DNA of 47,561 nt from Marinobacterium arenosum (GTDB taxonomy: Bacteria; Pseudomonadota; Gammaproteobacteria; Pseudomonadales; Balneatricaceae): the NCBI RefSeq assembly GCF_019795155.1, contig NZ_JAILYN010000035.1:1-47561 (forward strand). The letters are read 5' to 3'. The notes beneath the pieces were generated by a model. It did not search any database and had not been told where the DNA came from. It worked only from the letters and a program-made list of their open reading frames with translations. Positions within the stretch are counted from its first letter, which is position 1. Each line of letters begins with the position of its first letter. Positions 9,495 to 19,400 of this stretch are shown here, in pieces. The translations under genes and the position numbers were made by a program.

Positions 9495-10819
9495 GATCCG
9501 TCGGCCTCCTTGGGCAAACTAATACGGGCCAGCACACCGCTGTCGGGATGGTTCGTCACGGTCAGCCGGCCACCGTGCTCACTGACAATACCGTAGCTGA
9601 TCGACAAGCCAAGGCCGGTGCCCTGGCCGACCGGCTTGGTAGTGAAGAACGGCTCCAGGATGCGCAACTGATCCGCCTCGGCAATCCCCGGACCATTGTC
9701 ATGCAATTCGAACCAGACCTGTTCACCGTCGTCACCGGCCGCCAGCATCAGCGCCGGCTGGTCGCTCTCCGCCATTGCATCGACCGCGTTCTGGATCAGA
9801 TTGACGATCACCTGGTGGATCTGGCCGGCGTGGCCCAGCGCCGCCAGTTGCGGCGGCATCCGGTCGTCGACCGCGATCTCACGACGGCTCTCCTTCAGGA
9901 TCCAGTGCATCGCCGAGTGGACCACGTGAATCAGGTCGAACTCCGCTTTCTCACTGGCCTGACAGGAGGAGAACTGGCGCAGGTCACGGACGATGTCGCG
10001 CACCCGCTCAGCCCCCTCCATGGTGCCCTCCACCAGCGAGTTGAGATCGCTGATCGCCTTATCGAGACGTAGCTCGGCGCGCAGCTGGCGCAACTGCTCA
10101 CGACTGGCGCCGCTGTGGACCTCGTCGAAATAGCGGCAGAGCTTGGCGGTATAGCGCTGCAACGCGTGCATATTGCCGTAGACGAAGCTGATCGGGTTGT
10201 TCAGCTCATGGGCAACACCGGCCACCAGCCGGCCGAGCGAGGCCATCTTTTCCGCCTGCACAAGCCGCTCCTGTGCCAGCTTGAGGTCGGCATGGGCCTG
10301 GTTCAGCGCCTTGTAGGCACGCTGCAGTTCACCGAGCGGTCGGCCGACCAGCACCATCCCCAGCAGCCGCCCACGCGGATCCTTGCGGGCCGAGCAGTTG
10401 ACCGCCAGCGGTACGGCACCGGCCGGCCCCAACAGCTCCAGTTCACAATCACGTAACGGCTGGAGGCGGATCTGCTGCAGCGAGCGGTTGAGTTTGTTGC
10501 GAAACGGCTCCGATACCAGCTCTAGAATGGGCAGGCCGACCAGTGTTTCAGTATCACGCCCGATCAACTTCTCGGCCGCCTTGTTGGCCTGGATGATCGC
10601 CCCTTGGTGGTCACAAACAATCAACAGATCGCTCATAGCACTCTGCACGCTGTCCAGGAAGCTCTGCGCCTGCTCCAGCTCTGCATTTTTCTGCTCGACC
10701 TCCACCTGATAGCGGATCAGGTCGGCATAGGCTTCATCCATCTTGCGGATCACGCTGACCCAGGCTTCATCGGACGCCTGATCGGGTAATGTGGGGGGCT
10801 GGACGGGTTTCTCAGACAT
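9488..10819 (-). CDS. hupT: PAS sensor histidine kinase of the H2-sensing system
   Basis: Cytosolic histidine kinase of the HupT/HoxJ type, expected to bind the HupUV sensor and control a HupR/HoxA response regulator. The 443-residue model has a PAS domain (about 52-160), a coiled coil (about 165-195), the phosphoacceptor H204 in GVAHELNNPI, an N box VIVNLIQNAVDAM, DNGPGI and GQGTGLGLSIS. There is no membrane segment. I chose the ATG at 10819; an upstream TTG at 10837 adds six residues, and neither start has a strong ribosome site. No response regulator gene is in the window. Confidence 0.88.
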   Translation of the reverse strand: MSEKPVQPPTLPDQASDEAWVSVIRKMDEAYADLIRYQVEVEQKNAELEQAQSFLDSVQSAMSDLLIVCDHQGAIIQANKAAEKLIGRDTETLVGLPILELVSEPFRNKLNRSLQQIRLQPLRDCELELLGPAGAVPLAVNCSARKDPRGRLLGMVLVGRPLGELQRAYKALNQAHADLKLAQERLVQAEKMASLGRLVAGVAHELNNPISFVYGNMHALQRYTAKLCRYFDEVHSGASREQLRQLRAELRLDKAISDLNSLVEGTMEGAERVRDIVRDLRQFSSCQASEKAEFDLIHVVHSAMHWILKESRREIAVDDRMPPQLAALGHAGQIHQVIVNLIQNAVDAMAESDQPALMLAAGDDGEQVWFELHDNGPGIAEADQLRILEPFFTTKPVGQGTGLGLSISYGIVSEHGGRLTVTNHPDSGVLARISLPKEADGSC

Positions 10820-10955
10820 TGGGCTTAGGATCGGCAAGCTTGATCGCTATAGCCTACTCCGGGTGAAGGATGGGGGCAAAAGGTCTATCGACAGCCCGCC
10901 CTTTGGCTAGCGCCGATGGCCGGGCCGCTAGTACCCTCTATGGAATGGATTGAAG

Positions 10956-10992
10956 CAGCGCTCCCACGTAATCAGGTACGACGGGAGCGCTG
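10956..10992 (-). terminator. Hairpin over the stop codon of the Flp-like gene
   Basis: Perfect 10-bp arms CAGCGCTCCC (10956-10965) and GGGAGCGCTG (10983-10992) enclose the stop codon of the gene ending at 10972. No T-run follows. It could be an RNA 3' stabiliser or a factor-assisted terminator. Confidence 0.5.
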
Positions 10993-12261
10993 TTTGTTGG
11001 GCTTGTTAGTGGTAGGCGATACCAGCCATTTCAGTAGCAACAGGTAGAACAGCGCCGCCAGGATACCCAGCAACCACTGCCAGAGCGGATAGTCCCCGTA
11101 CTTCTCTTGCAGTACTTCGTTTGCCTTCTCGATATATTCATCGATTTCTGTATCACTGCTGGCGCTTGAACTGCCGTCGCCAGCTTGCTGACCCAGGCCG
11201 CCTATACCGTCTACCGCTGACTCTTCCTCCCCCGCGACAACTTCAGAATCCAGGCTGGCAAGGATCAGCACATCACCCTCCTGGGTAACGACATCGGCCG
11301 CATACGCCTCTTCGCCACCGGAGCCGCTGCCTGCGCCCTCACCCGCTGCGCCGCCTCCGCCACCACCACCGGCTGCACCACCACCTGCGCCATTGCCAGC
11401 GTCGGCAGTAGCGCCGGAATCGCCGCCTGCCGGATCACCGCCGCCAGGCTCTCCGCCGCTGGCAACCGAACCACCATTATCGCTACCGCCCGCGCCACCG
11501 GCATCACCCGCCCCAGCGGTCGAACCGCCTGAACCATCGCTACCGCCGGAACCCGTCGAACCGGAACCACCACTGCCACCGGAACCGGAACCACCACTGC
11601 CACCGGAACCGGAACCACCACCAGAGCCACCCGAGCCGGAATCGCCGCCCGAACCACCAGACCCACCACTGCCGCCGGAGCCCCCGGAACCAGAATCACC
11701 AGATCCACCGCTACCACCGGAGCCGCCCGAGCCGGAATCGCCGCCCGAGCCACCAGACCCACCACTGCCGCCGGAGCCCCCGGAACCAGAATCACCAGAT
11801 CCACCGCTACCACCGGAGCCGCCCGAGCCGGAATCGCCGCCCGAGCCGCCAGACCCACCACTGCCGCCGGAGCCCCCGGAACCAGAATCACCAGATCCAC
11901 CGCCACCACCGGAGCCGCCCGAGCCGGAATCGCCGCCCGAGCCACCTGCACCACCGCTACCGCCGGAGCCACCACCGCCAATACCGCCACCACCACCGTC
12001 GCCGCCGCTGCCTCCGCCGCTGCCGCCAGTGCCGCCCGAACCTGAACCACCAGAACCGCCCGTGCCGCCAGAACCGCCACCGGAGCCCCCATAACCACCG
12101 TCTACACCGCCGTTGATGGCGACACCGATCTGGGTAACAGAACCACCAACCGCATTGCCCAAGGTACCAAAGGCTCCAATGACCGCCAGTGAAACCAACG
12201 CCCCTACCAATGCATACTCCACCGTCGTCAGACCGAATTGCCGACTTTTACCCGTATTCAT
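10972..12261 (-). CDS. Flp-type prepilin with Gly/Ser repeat region and C-terminal membrane anchor
   Basis: The 429 residues have four parts. Residues 1-10 are a short charged leader ending in G10. Next comes LTTVEYALVGALVSLAVIGA with glutamate at +5 and tyrosine at +6, matching the prepilin peptidase site and hydrophobic core of Flp/Tad pilins. Residues 51 to about 316 are almost only Gly and Ser with scattered Asp, including a 32-residue unit repeated three times. After an acidic segment (317-393) comes one hydrophobic stretch, LLGILAALFYLLLLKWLV (near 396-413), and a basic tail ending RSRRT. Ordinary Flp pilins are 50-80 residues with no second anchor. No tad genes are nearby. I know of no named family with this layout; it could be a tethered surface spacer or an adhesin. 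Confidence 0.75.
   Translation of the reverse strand: MNTGKSRQFGLTTVEYALVGALVSLAVIGAFGTLGNAVGGSVTQIGVAINGGVDGGYGGSGGGSGGTGGSGGSGSGGTGGSGGGSGGDGGGGGIGGGGSGGSGGAGGSGGDSGSGGSGGGGGSGDSGSGGSGGSGGSGGSGGDSGSGGSGGSGGSGDSGSGGSGGSGGSGGSGGDSGSGGSGGSGGSGDSGSGGSGGSGGSGGSGGDSGSGGSGGGSGSGGSGGSGSGGSGGSGSTGSGGSDGSGGSTAGAGDAGGAGGSDNGGSVASGGEPGGGDPAGGDSGATADAGNGAGGGAAGGGGGGGAAGEGAGSGSGGEEAYAADVVTQEGDVLILASLDSEVVAGEEESAVDGIGGLGQQAGDGSSSASSDTEIDEYIEKANEVLQEKYGDYPLWQWLLGILAALFYLLLLKWLVSPTTNKPNKQRSRRT
11636..11931 (-). repeat. 96-bp tandem repeat inside the Gly/Ser coding region
   Basis: CCGGAATCGCC recurs at 11636, 11732, 11828 and 11924, exactly 96 bases apart, and the DNA between copies is nearly identical. Each unit encodes 32 residues of GGDSGSGGSGG... 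type. Such near-identical repeats can expand and contract by slippage or recombination in steps of 32 residues without changing frame. Confidence 0.85.
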
Positions 12262-12590
12262 GGCGAGTTACCCACGCAATCGAAAACCTTGAATCAAAGG
12301 GAATGTTAAAAGTTTAGGTGGATTTGACCGTCGGCATCGGCCTGATTCTGCAACAAAACCCCTGTTCTACCGGATTTCTGTTCAGTTTCAGGACAGTAAT
12401 GTAACGATGCACTTACATAACACAGGCAGGGAGAGGACAGCGCACGGCAACCGCGCCAGTATCAGCTAGGCTTGCCAGTAGCTTTTGAGAAGTCGAAGTC
12501 GATAAAGGCATAGAGAAACCGCCGCTGTTACAGCGCTGTCGACACAGGGTCGACGGCGCTGCCACACCGGCGGTGCAGGTAGGCCCAGTA
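12262..12590. promoter_or_regulatory. Intergenic region upstream of the Flp-like gene
   Basis: No credible gene. An inverted repeat GTAATGTAA/TTACATAAC (12396-12421, one mismatch, 8-nt spacer) lies about 135 bases upstream of the Flp-like start and could be an operator. A second structure at 12517-12575 is listed separately as the possible end of the chemoreceptor transcript. No promoter with consensus boxes stood out. Confidence 0.4.
12517..12575 (-). terminator. Nested hairpin after the chemoreceptor gene
   Basis: The inner stem CAGCGCTGTCGA/TCGACGGCGCTG (12531-12561) has 12 pairs with one wobble. It is enclosed by ACCGCC and GGCGGT outer arms. It lies just downstream of the MCP stop at 12591 on the minus strand and is followed there by TTTC only, so terminator function is likely but not certain. 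Confidence 0.5.
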
Positions 12591-14270
12591 TCAGACCTTG
12601 AACTGGGCGATCAGGGTATTGAGCCGCCGCTCCAGCTCCACCATACCGTTGGTGGTGCTGGCCAGGCTGTCAGCCTGACCGGCCGAGCGCTCGGCAATAT
12701 CGGCAATCTCCTGCACGCTCTTGCTGATCTCCTCGGCCACTGTGGTCTGTTGCTCCGCGGCACTGGCGATCTGGGTGTTCATATCAGTGATGGTGCTGAC
12801 CGCACCGGTGATCTCGTTCAGCGCGAGGCCAGCCTGTTCAGCCTGCTCGATAGTCTGACCGGTTTTGCGTTTGCTACGCTCGATCACCGACACCGCCTCG
12901 GCCACCCCGGCCAGCAGCGCATCGATCATCTGTTGGATCTCATCGGTACTGGTCTGAGTACGGGTCGCCAGGGTGCGAACCTCGTCGGCCACCACCGAGA
13001 AACCACGCCCCTGTTCACCGGCACGGGCCGCCTCGATCGCCGCGTTCAGCGCCAGCAGGTTGGTCTGATCGGCGATCTCCTTGATCACGTTGATCACCCC
13101 ACTGATCTTGTCGGTATGGGTATCCAACTGCTGAATCACCGTACCGGCGCTGTTCACCTCCTCTGCCAACTCGCCGATGTTGCGGATGGTGCCTTCCACC
13201 AGCCGGGCCCCTTCGATCGCCCGGCCGTCGGCGCTGTTCGCCGCCTCGGCGGCATTGCTGGCGCCACCGGCCACCTGATGTACCGCCGCAGCCATCTCGT
13301 GCACCGCCGTTGCCACCGCCTGGGTTTCGTTGTGCTGTTTCTGGGCATCATCGTGAGTAGAACGAACTACCCCCTGCATGCCCTGAGTGGCGCCGCTCAG
13401 GTCGCTGATCCCCCCTTTGACCTCCCGGACCAGCTGATGGATCTTGATCGCGAAGGTATTGAAACCGTCGGTCACCGCACCGATTTCGTCGGCATTGAGG
13501 GTGTTCAGGCGGCGGGTCAGGTCGCCTTCCCCCTCAGCGATATCGCGCATCGCTGCGGCGGTATCACTCAGCGGCGTTACGATGCGACCGGCCAGCCAGA
13601 GCGCCAGGGCGGCAATCACCAGCAGCAGCAGCAGCGCCACACCGGCGATAGTCATCAGCGTAGATTGGATCCGCTGCGTCATCTCGTCACGCAGCTCTGC
13701 CACCCGCCGGTCGATATCGTCAATCATGAAGCCGGTCCCGACCGCCCAGTTCCATTGCGGCAGGGCCGCGGCATAGCTCAATTTCGGCCCCTCGCCGCCG
13801 TTCGGCAGCGACCAGACATACTCGACAAAACCACCGCCATTGCGTGCCTGCCCGATCAGGTCTCGAATCATGTAGCGACCATTTTTATCCTGCAGGCCGG
13901 AAAGATCCTTGCCGAGCAGCGATGGCTTCTGGCGATGAGCCAAGGTGACGCCATCGTAATCAAACACGAAGATATAGTTGTCGTTACCGTAGGCCAAGTT
14001 GGTGATGATCTTCTTGGCCTCGGCCTGGGCCTGTTCGGTGGTCAGCGAAGTTGACCGGTAGACCTCCTGCACACTGGTGAGCGCCATATTGACGTAGTCT
14101 TTCAGCATCTGTTTCTTATCGGCCATCATGTCGACGCGGGCCCGGTCAACCTCCTGCTCGCCCAACGCCTGCAGTTCCATCCGCACGATCAGCATGATGA
14201 TCAGGGTAATCAGCACCACGGGCAGAATCGCCAGTGACAACACCTTCGTTTTTACAGAAATCGCACCCAT
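12591..14270 (-). CDS. Methyl-accepting chemotaxis protein with Cache sensor domain
   Basis: Membrane chemoreceptor of 559 residues. TM1 lies at about 8-29. A periplasmic single-Cache domain follows (about 35-190), with [16 protein letters not shown] and GGGFVEYVW typical of the sCache_2 fold that binds small carboxylates or related ligands. TM2 (about 205-225), HAMP and the cytosolic signalling hairpin follow, with [20 protein letters not shown] and [15 protein letters not shown] at its tip. No CheR-docking pentapeptide is seen at the C-terminus, which ends LIAQFKV. No chemotaxis genes adjoin it. The ligand is not predictable from sequence. Confidence 0.92.
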   Translation of the reverse strand: MGAISVKTKVLSLAILPVVLITLIIMLIVRMELQALGEQEVDRARVDMMADKKQMLKDYVNMALTSVQEVYRSTSLTTEQAQAEAKKIITNLAYGNDNYIFVFDYDGVTLAHRQKPSLLGKDLSGLQDKNGRYMIRDLIGQARNGGGFVEYVWSLPNGGEGPKLSYAAALPQWNWAVGTGFMIDDIDRRVAELRDEMTQRIQSTLMTIAGVALLLLLVIAALALWLAGRIVTPLSDTAAAMRDIAEGEGDLTRRLNTLNADEIGAVTDGFNTFAIKIHQLVREVKGGISDLSGATQGMQGVVRSTHDDAQKQHNETQAVATAVHEMAAAVHQVAGGASNAAEAANSADGRAIEGARLVEGTIRNIGELAEEVNSAGTVIQQLDTHTDKISGVINVIKEIADQTNLLALNAAIEAARAGEQGRGFSVVADEVRTLATRTQTSTDEIQQMIDALLAGVAEAVSVIERSKRKTGQTIEQAEQAGLALNEITGAVSTITDMNTQIASAAEQQTTVAEEISKSVQEIADIAERSAGQADSLASTTNGMVELERRLNTLIAQFKV

Positions 14271-14572
14271 TTAATGCATATACCTCACTAAAAATTAATC
14301 AATCAACCCAACAAAGGTAAAAATAAAGCATCGTTATTATTGAATTATCACTCTGAGCCATCACCTTACCATGACGGATATTAAGGCCTGAACATGGATT
14401 ACAGAGCGGATGCACTATAAATGGCGGGTAACGATACACAATTGTACTTAGGTAAAAATTACCCAGCAGACAGGCCGACCGGTCGCCGATAATGCGACCA
14501 GCCCGCGGGAGCGGTCGGAATGAAACAGTGGCAGGCACCCAGGAACGGTGCCCGCGAAAAGTACAGAGAAAC
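14271..14572. promoter_or_regulatory. AT-rich gap between MCP and HD-GYP genes
   Basis: This 302-base gap lies between two minus-strand genes and is clearly more AT-rich than its flanks, consistent with the MCP promoter. A small palindrome GGTAA-AAA-TTACC occurs at 14452-14464. I found no sigma-28 box of good quality and no credible gene. Confidence 0.35.
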
Positions 14573-15466
14573 TCAGGATTTCGTCGGCAGGCGCAGATGC
14601 TCGACTACGATCGTCAACAGGCTATCGATCAGCGCCAGGTCGGCCTGCGGCGCCAGCGCCGACTGGGAAGCCTGGCGTCCGGTTGGCTCGATAACCAGCC
14701 GCCCCTGTTGCTCTACGATCTCCGCCTCAGCGCCGCAGTTACGGCAGCAGGTCAACTCGCCCGGCTGCTGATCACGGCGGATCAGGATGGTCGGTCCACA
14801 CATCGGACACTCCTGCAGCGGAATACCATCGTCGCTATGCCCGCGGATAGAGTCCAGCTGCCCGCTGCGTGCCAACGCCACCAGCGCCTGGGCGGCCTCG
14901 GTATCGAACTGATTCCCCTGCTCTCCTTCGATAATCGCCAATGCCTTTGCCAGCGGCATCCCGGCCCGATAGGGGCGGTGGCTGGTCATCGCGTCGAAGG
15001 CGTCGCAGACGCCGACAATGCGTGCTTCCAGTGGGAGCTGAGTACCGCTAAGCCCCTGTGGATAACCCCGCCCATTGGGCATTTCGTGATGCTGCAGCAC
15101 CGCCGACATCACCAGCTCGGCCAACGGGTGGCCGGCCAGCAGGCGTGCGCCAACCTCCGGATGGGTCTTGATCAGGTCGTATTCCTGGTCGGTCAGTCGG
15201 CCCGGTTTGCGCAGAATCTCGTCGGGCACGCCGACCTTGCCGAGGTCGTGCAGGAAACCACCGAGGCTGATCCGGGCGACCTCGTCGGTCGGCAAGCCCA
15301 GCTTTTCCGCCACCAGCCGGCAGTACTGGCTGACCCGCCAGAGGTGGCCACCGGTGTAAGGGTCGCGGGCTTCCACCATCGTTGCCATCACATACAGCGA
15401 GGTCAGCAGCCCCTGGGCATGCTGCCGGTTAGTGGGGGAGTTATCGGATTTTCGACGCCAGAACAT
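14573..15466 (-). CDS. HD-GYP domain protein with zinc-ribbon-like C-terminus
   Basis: Probable cyclic-di-GMP phosphodiesterase, 297 residues, cytosolic. The HD-GYP core is complete: GGHLWRV near 39-45, HDLGKVGVPDEIL from 73, HHEMPNGRGYP at 126-136 and a later DAFDAMTSHRPYR. Unlike most HD-GYP proteins it has no N-terminal receiver or sensor domain. After about 205 come a CPMCG pair and a CRNCG pair about 24 residues apart, fitting a four-cysteine zinc ribbon. It follows the LysR gene by 40 bases on the same strand and may be read with the RND operon. GGAGGG precedes the ATG. Confidence 0.88.
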   Translation of the reverse strand: MFWRRKSDNSPTNRQHAQGLLTSLYVMATMVEARDPYTGGHLWRVSQYCRLVAEKLGLPTDEVARISLGGFLHDLGKVGVPDEILRKPGRLTDQEYDLIKTHPEVGARLLAGHPLAELVMSAVLQHHEMPNGRGYPQGLSGTQLPLEARIVGVCDAFDAMTSHRPYRAGMPLAKALAIIEGEQGNQFDTEAAQALVALARSGQLDSIRGHSDDGIPLQECPMCGPTILIRRDQQPGELTCCRNCGAEAEIVEQQGRLVIEPTGRQASQSALAPQADLALIDSLLTIVVEHLRLPTKS

Positions 15467-15506
15467 GGACAGGGCCCTCCTGTTGGCCGCAAGCGCGGAG
15501 AGAGAT

Positions 15507-16460
15507 TCAGTGTTGTGATTGTGCCACTACCTGAAGGTTCCCGGTATCCGTTGGCCAGAACAGCCGGTCGATCAGCTCGCGCAGCCAGCGATGTTCGACA
15601 TCATCATGGTAGCGCCGGTGCCAGAACAGCCGGATTGCCGCCCCCTCATGCGGGTGGAACGGCAACGGCTTGGCCACCAGCTGTTCACTGCCCGGCAGGC
15701 ATTCACTGATCCGCCTGCCGCTGAGCAATGCCATGCCACTGTGGCGAACGGCATTGAGCGCGCTGATCAGATTGTTGGTCTGTAGCAGGATACGACGCTG
15801 CTCGCCCTGCAACGCCAACTCGCGGTCCACCGGCAGACGTTCGTCGAAGCCCGGCACCAGGAAATGCACGAACGGCAGTCTGAGGAATCGTTCGCGGGTC
15901 AGCTCCTGCGCCGCCAGCGGATGATCGCGGTGCAGCAGACAGACCGGGGTATCATGCCCCAACACCCGTGCGTGGACGTTTGCCGGTGCGGTTTCGTTCA
16001 GGCTGATCAGGAAATCGAGCTGGCCGCCAACCAGCTCATCCATGCTGTAAGGCTCCAGGTTGCTGATCCGTAACCGAACCCCGGGCGCCTGGCGCTGCAG
16101 TTCGTTGAGCAGCGGACCGATCCATTGCTGGGCCAGGATGTCGATCGCCGCGATACGGAAGGTGCGCGCCATCCGGCTTGGCTCCACCACCACCGGCGCC
16201 ACCAGCCGCAGCATATCGTCCAGCAACGGACGCAGCTGACGGTGCAGCTGCTCGGCCCTGGGTGAAGGTGCCAGACCATGCGACTGGCGTACGAACAACT
16301 CGTCGGCGAACAGCCGGCGCAAGCGCTGCAGGGTGCGGCTCATACTGGGCTGTGACAGGTTGAGCCGCTCGGCGGCCCGGCTGACGCTGTGCTCCTCCAT
16401 CAACGCATTGAATGCCACCAGCAACTTCAGGTCGACAGCGGCCAGCTCATCCAGCGTCAT
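15507..16460 (-). CDS. LysR-family transcriptional regulator linked to RND pump
   Basis: 317 residues with an N-terminal winged helix-turn-helix (about 8-67: SVSRAAERLNLSQPSMSRTL) and a C-terminal inducer-binding domain from about 95. Its ATG overlaps the RND pump stop by 14 bases, so it is the third gene of the adaptor-pump-regulator operon and likely controls it. The 29-bp palindrome at 20748-20776 is a candidate site. The effector is unknown. Confidence 0.9.
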   Translation of the reverse strand: MTLDELAAVDLKLLVAFNALMEEHSVSRAAERLNLSQPSMSRTLQRLRRLFADELFVRQSHGLAPSPRAEQLHRQLRPLLDDMLRLVAPVVVEPSRMARTFRIAAIDILAQQWIGPLLNELQRQAPGVRLRISNLEPYSMDELVGGQLDFLISLNETAPANVHARVLGHDTPVCLLHRDHPLAAQELTRERFLRLPFVHFLVPGFDERLPVDRELALQGEQRRILLQTNNLISALNAVRHSGMALLSGRRISECLPGSEQLVAKPLPFHPHEGAAIRLFWHRRYHDDVEHRWLRELIDRLFWPTDTGNLQVVAQSQH

Positions 16461-19400
16461 TTTGACTCCCTATTTCAGCCAACGGCCGGTAGTCGATGCG
16501 GTAGAACAGTGTATAAAGCACCGGCACCACGATCAGGGTCAGCAGCGTCGCCACGCCGAGCCCGAAGGTGATCACCACCGCCATACTGGCGAAGAAGTCG
16601 TCGAACAACAGCGGGATCATCCCCAGGATAGTGGTAATCGCCGCCATACAGACCGGTCGTACTCGGCTGACCGAGGCTTCGAACACCGCCCGGTAGGGCT
16701 CGATCCCGGCGGCCAGCATCAGGTTGATCTGATCCAGCAGTACGATGCCGTTCTTAAGCAACATGCCGGACAGGCTGAGGAAGCCGAGCAATGCCATGAA
16801 GCCGAACGGCAGCTGTAACGCCAGCAGGCCGAGGGTCACCCCGGTGATCGCCAGCGGCACGGTCAGCCAGATCACCAGCGATTTACGGATCGCGTTGAAC
16901 AGCAGCACGGTGATCACAAACATGGCCAGAAAGCCATATGGCATGGTGGCGAACAGCGCCGCCTGGGCATCGCGAGAGCTCTCATATTCCCCACCCCACG
17001 TCAGGCTGTAGCCGGCCGGTAGCGGCAGCGCCTCGATCTGCGGCCGCACTCGGCTGAACAGCGCGCTGGCGGTTTCGTCGGAAAACGGGTCCGGGTCGGC
17101 CATCACCGTCAGGGTGCGCTTGCGGTCGCGGCGCATGATCAGCGAGTCCTCCCACTGCAGCGAGAAGTCGCCCACCACCTGCTCGACCGGGATATAGGTC
17201 TGGTAAACCGGACTCCAGACTTTCAGGTCCGGCAGGTTGTCGATATTGAGCCGTTCGTTGTCCGGCGTGCGGGCCACAATCGGCAGCAGCGTGGTGCCGT
17301 CGCGATACAGACCGATATCCATGCCGGAGAAATTCATCTGCAGCATCTGGTCCAGGTCCTCCTTGCTGACCCCGGCCCGGCGTGCCTGTGCTTCCAGAAA
17401 TTGCGGCCGGATCAGCTTGGTCCGCTCGCGCCAGTCGTGGCGGATATTGGCGGCCGCCGGGTCGGCATGCAACACTGCTTCGACTTGAGCCGCCAGGGCA
17501 CGCAGCTGGTCGGGCTCCGGCCCGCTGAGCCGCACCTCGATCTTGGCGCTGGTGCTGGGGCCGATCTCCAGCCGTTTAAGCTTGTATTGGGCATAACCGT
17601 ACTGCTCGCTCAGGTGCCGGTCGAGCTCGCGCATCAGCGGATCGATCTGCTCGAAATTCTGACTACGGACCATCAACTGGCCGTAAGCGGCATAACTTTT
17701 CTCCGGCCCATAGGTCAGCATGAAGCGTTGGGCGCCCCGGCCGGTGGTGGAGGCCACGTACTCGACCCGATCATCCTCCAGCAGCCAGGACTCGATCTCG
17801 CCTATATCGCGGTAGGTGTCACGGATATCAGTGCCCTGGGCGCGCCAGTAGTCGACCAGGAACATCGGCGTGGTCGATGGCGGGAAGAACACCTGCTTGA
17901 CGAAACCGAAGCCATAGATTGCCGCCCCCAGCGCCACCAGCAACACCATCACGGTCAGCCCACGGTAATGCATACAGCTGTCCAGCAACCATTTGTAGGC
18001 GCTGAACACGATCCCCTGATAAGGATCGACATCGGGCGCCACCTCCTCTTCCCGGCTGGCTTCGCGGAAGAACAGGTCGCAGAAGAACGGCGTCAAGGTA
18101 ATCGCCGTCAGCCAGGAGAGCAGCAACGAGATCAGCAGTACCCAGAACAGGGAACCGGCAAACTCGCCGGTGGCATCCGGCGACAGGCCAATCGGCGCGA
18201 AGGCGATCACCGCAATCGCAGTGGCACCGAGCAACGGCCACTGGGTCTGTTTGACCACCAGGGTGGCCGCATCCAGCTTGCTGAGCCCCCGTTTGAGGTT
18301 GATCAGCACCCCTTCGGTGACCACGATGGCGTTGTCCACCAGCATGCCCAGCGCGATGATCAACGCGCCCAGCGAGATCCGCTGCAGGTCGATCGCCAGC
18401 AGTTTCATGAAGATGAAGGTCCCCAGGATGGTCAGTAGCAGAATCAGGCCGATCAGCACGCCGCTCTTGAAGCCCATGAACAGCAGCAGCACCAGGATCA
18501 CGATCGCCAGCGCAGCGCCCAGGTTGGCGAGGAAGTTGTTGACCGACTTGGCTACCTCCTGTGGCTGGTTATACAGCACCTCGACCTCCATGCCGATCGG
18601 CCGGGCATATTCCAGCTCGGCCAGACGGCGGTCGATCGCCGCGCCCACATCAACCACATTGACGCCGGAGGCGAACGAGATGCCAAGATGCAGCGCCTGC
18701 CGGCCATCGCGGGTCACCAGGTGGCTCGGCACCTCCTGGTAGCCGCGGCTGATCCTGGCCACATCCCCCAACCGGATCAGCTCATCCTCGCCGGACTCGC
18801 TGATGATCAGGTTCTTCAGTTCGTCGACCCGTTCAAACTCGCCAGTCGGCGAGATACGGAGGTACTCGCCGCCAACCCGGATGGAGCCGGCGTTAGAAAC
18901 CACATTCTGGGTACCGAGCAGCTGGCTCAGCCGGTCCAGCGAAATGCCCAGATTGTTCAACTTGATGCGGGAGATCTCCACCAGGATCTGCTCACGCTGG
19001 GCGCCGGCCACTTCGACCTTGCCCACCCCCGGCACCAGCACCAGCTCACGGCGCAGGTGGTCGACATAGTCGGCCAGCTCTTGATACTGGTAACCATCGC
19101 CGGTCACCGTCAGCAGAATGCCGAACACGTCGCCGAAATCATCGTTCACCTGAGGCGCGCCCACGCCCGGCGGCAAGTTGTCCCGGTAGTCGTTGATCTT
19201 GCGACGCAGCTCGTCCCAGATCTGCGGCAGCTCCTCGCCATCGTAGATGCTTTTCATCTCGACCGTGATCTGCGACAGCCCCGGCGCCGAGATTGACCGT
19301 ACGTTGTCCACCTCGGCCAGCTGCTGCACCACGTTTTCCAATGGAAAGGTGAGCTCCTCCTCCACCTGCAAGGCCGAGGCGCCCGGGTAACGGGTGATGA

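Noticed and set aside
7575-9596. 673-codon open frame on the plus strand
   Set aside because: It is antisense to hupU and hupV, whose conserved metal ligands and tight gene spacing fix the minus strand as coding; high GC leaves the antisense frame open by chance.
11393-12094. Long proline/glutamate-rich open frame on the plus strand and a CRISPR-like repeat pattern
   Set aside because: Both are by-products of the Gly/Ser coding repeats on the minus strand; the 96-bp units are contiguous with no spacer variety.
12573-14054. 493-codon open frame on the plus strand
   Set aside because: Antisense to the chemoreceptor gene, whose signalling tip is unmistakable.
14299-14538. Small minus-strand ORF between HD-GYP and MCP genes
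   Set aside because: No ribosome site, low-quality sequence with mixed composition, and it covers the likely MCP promoter region.
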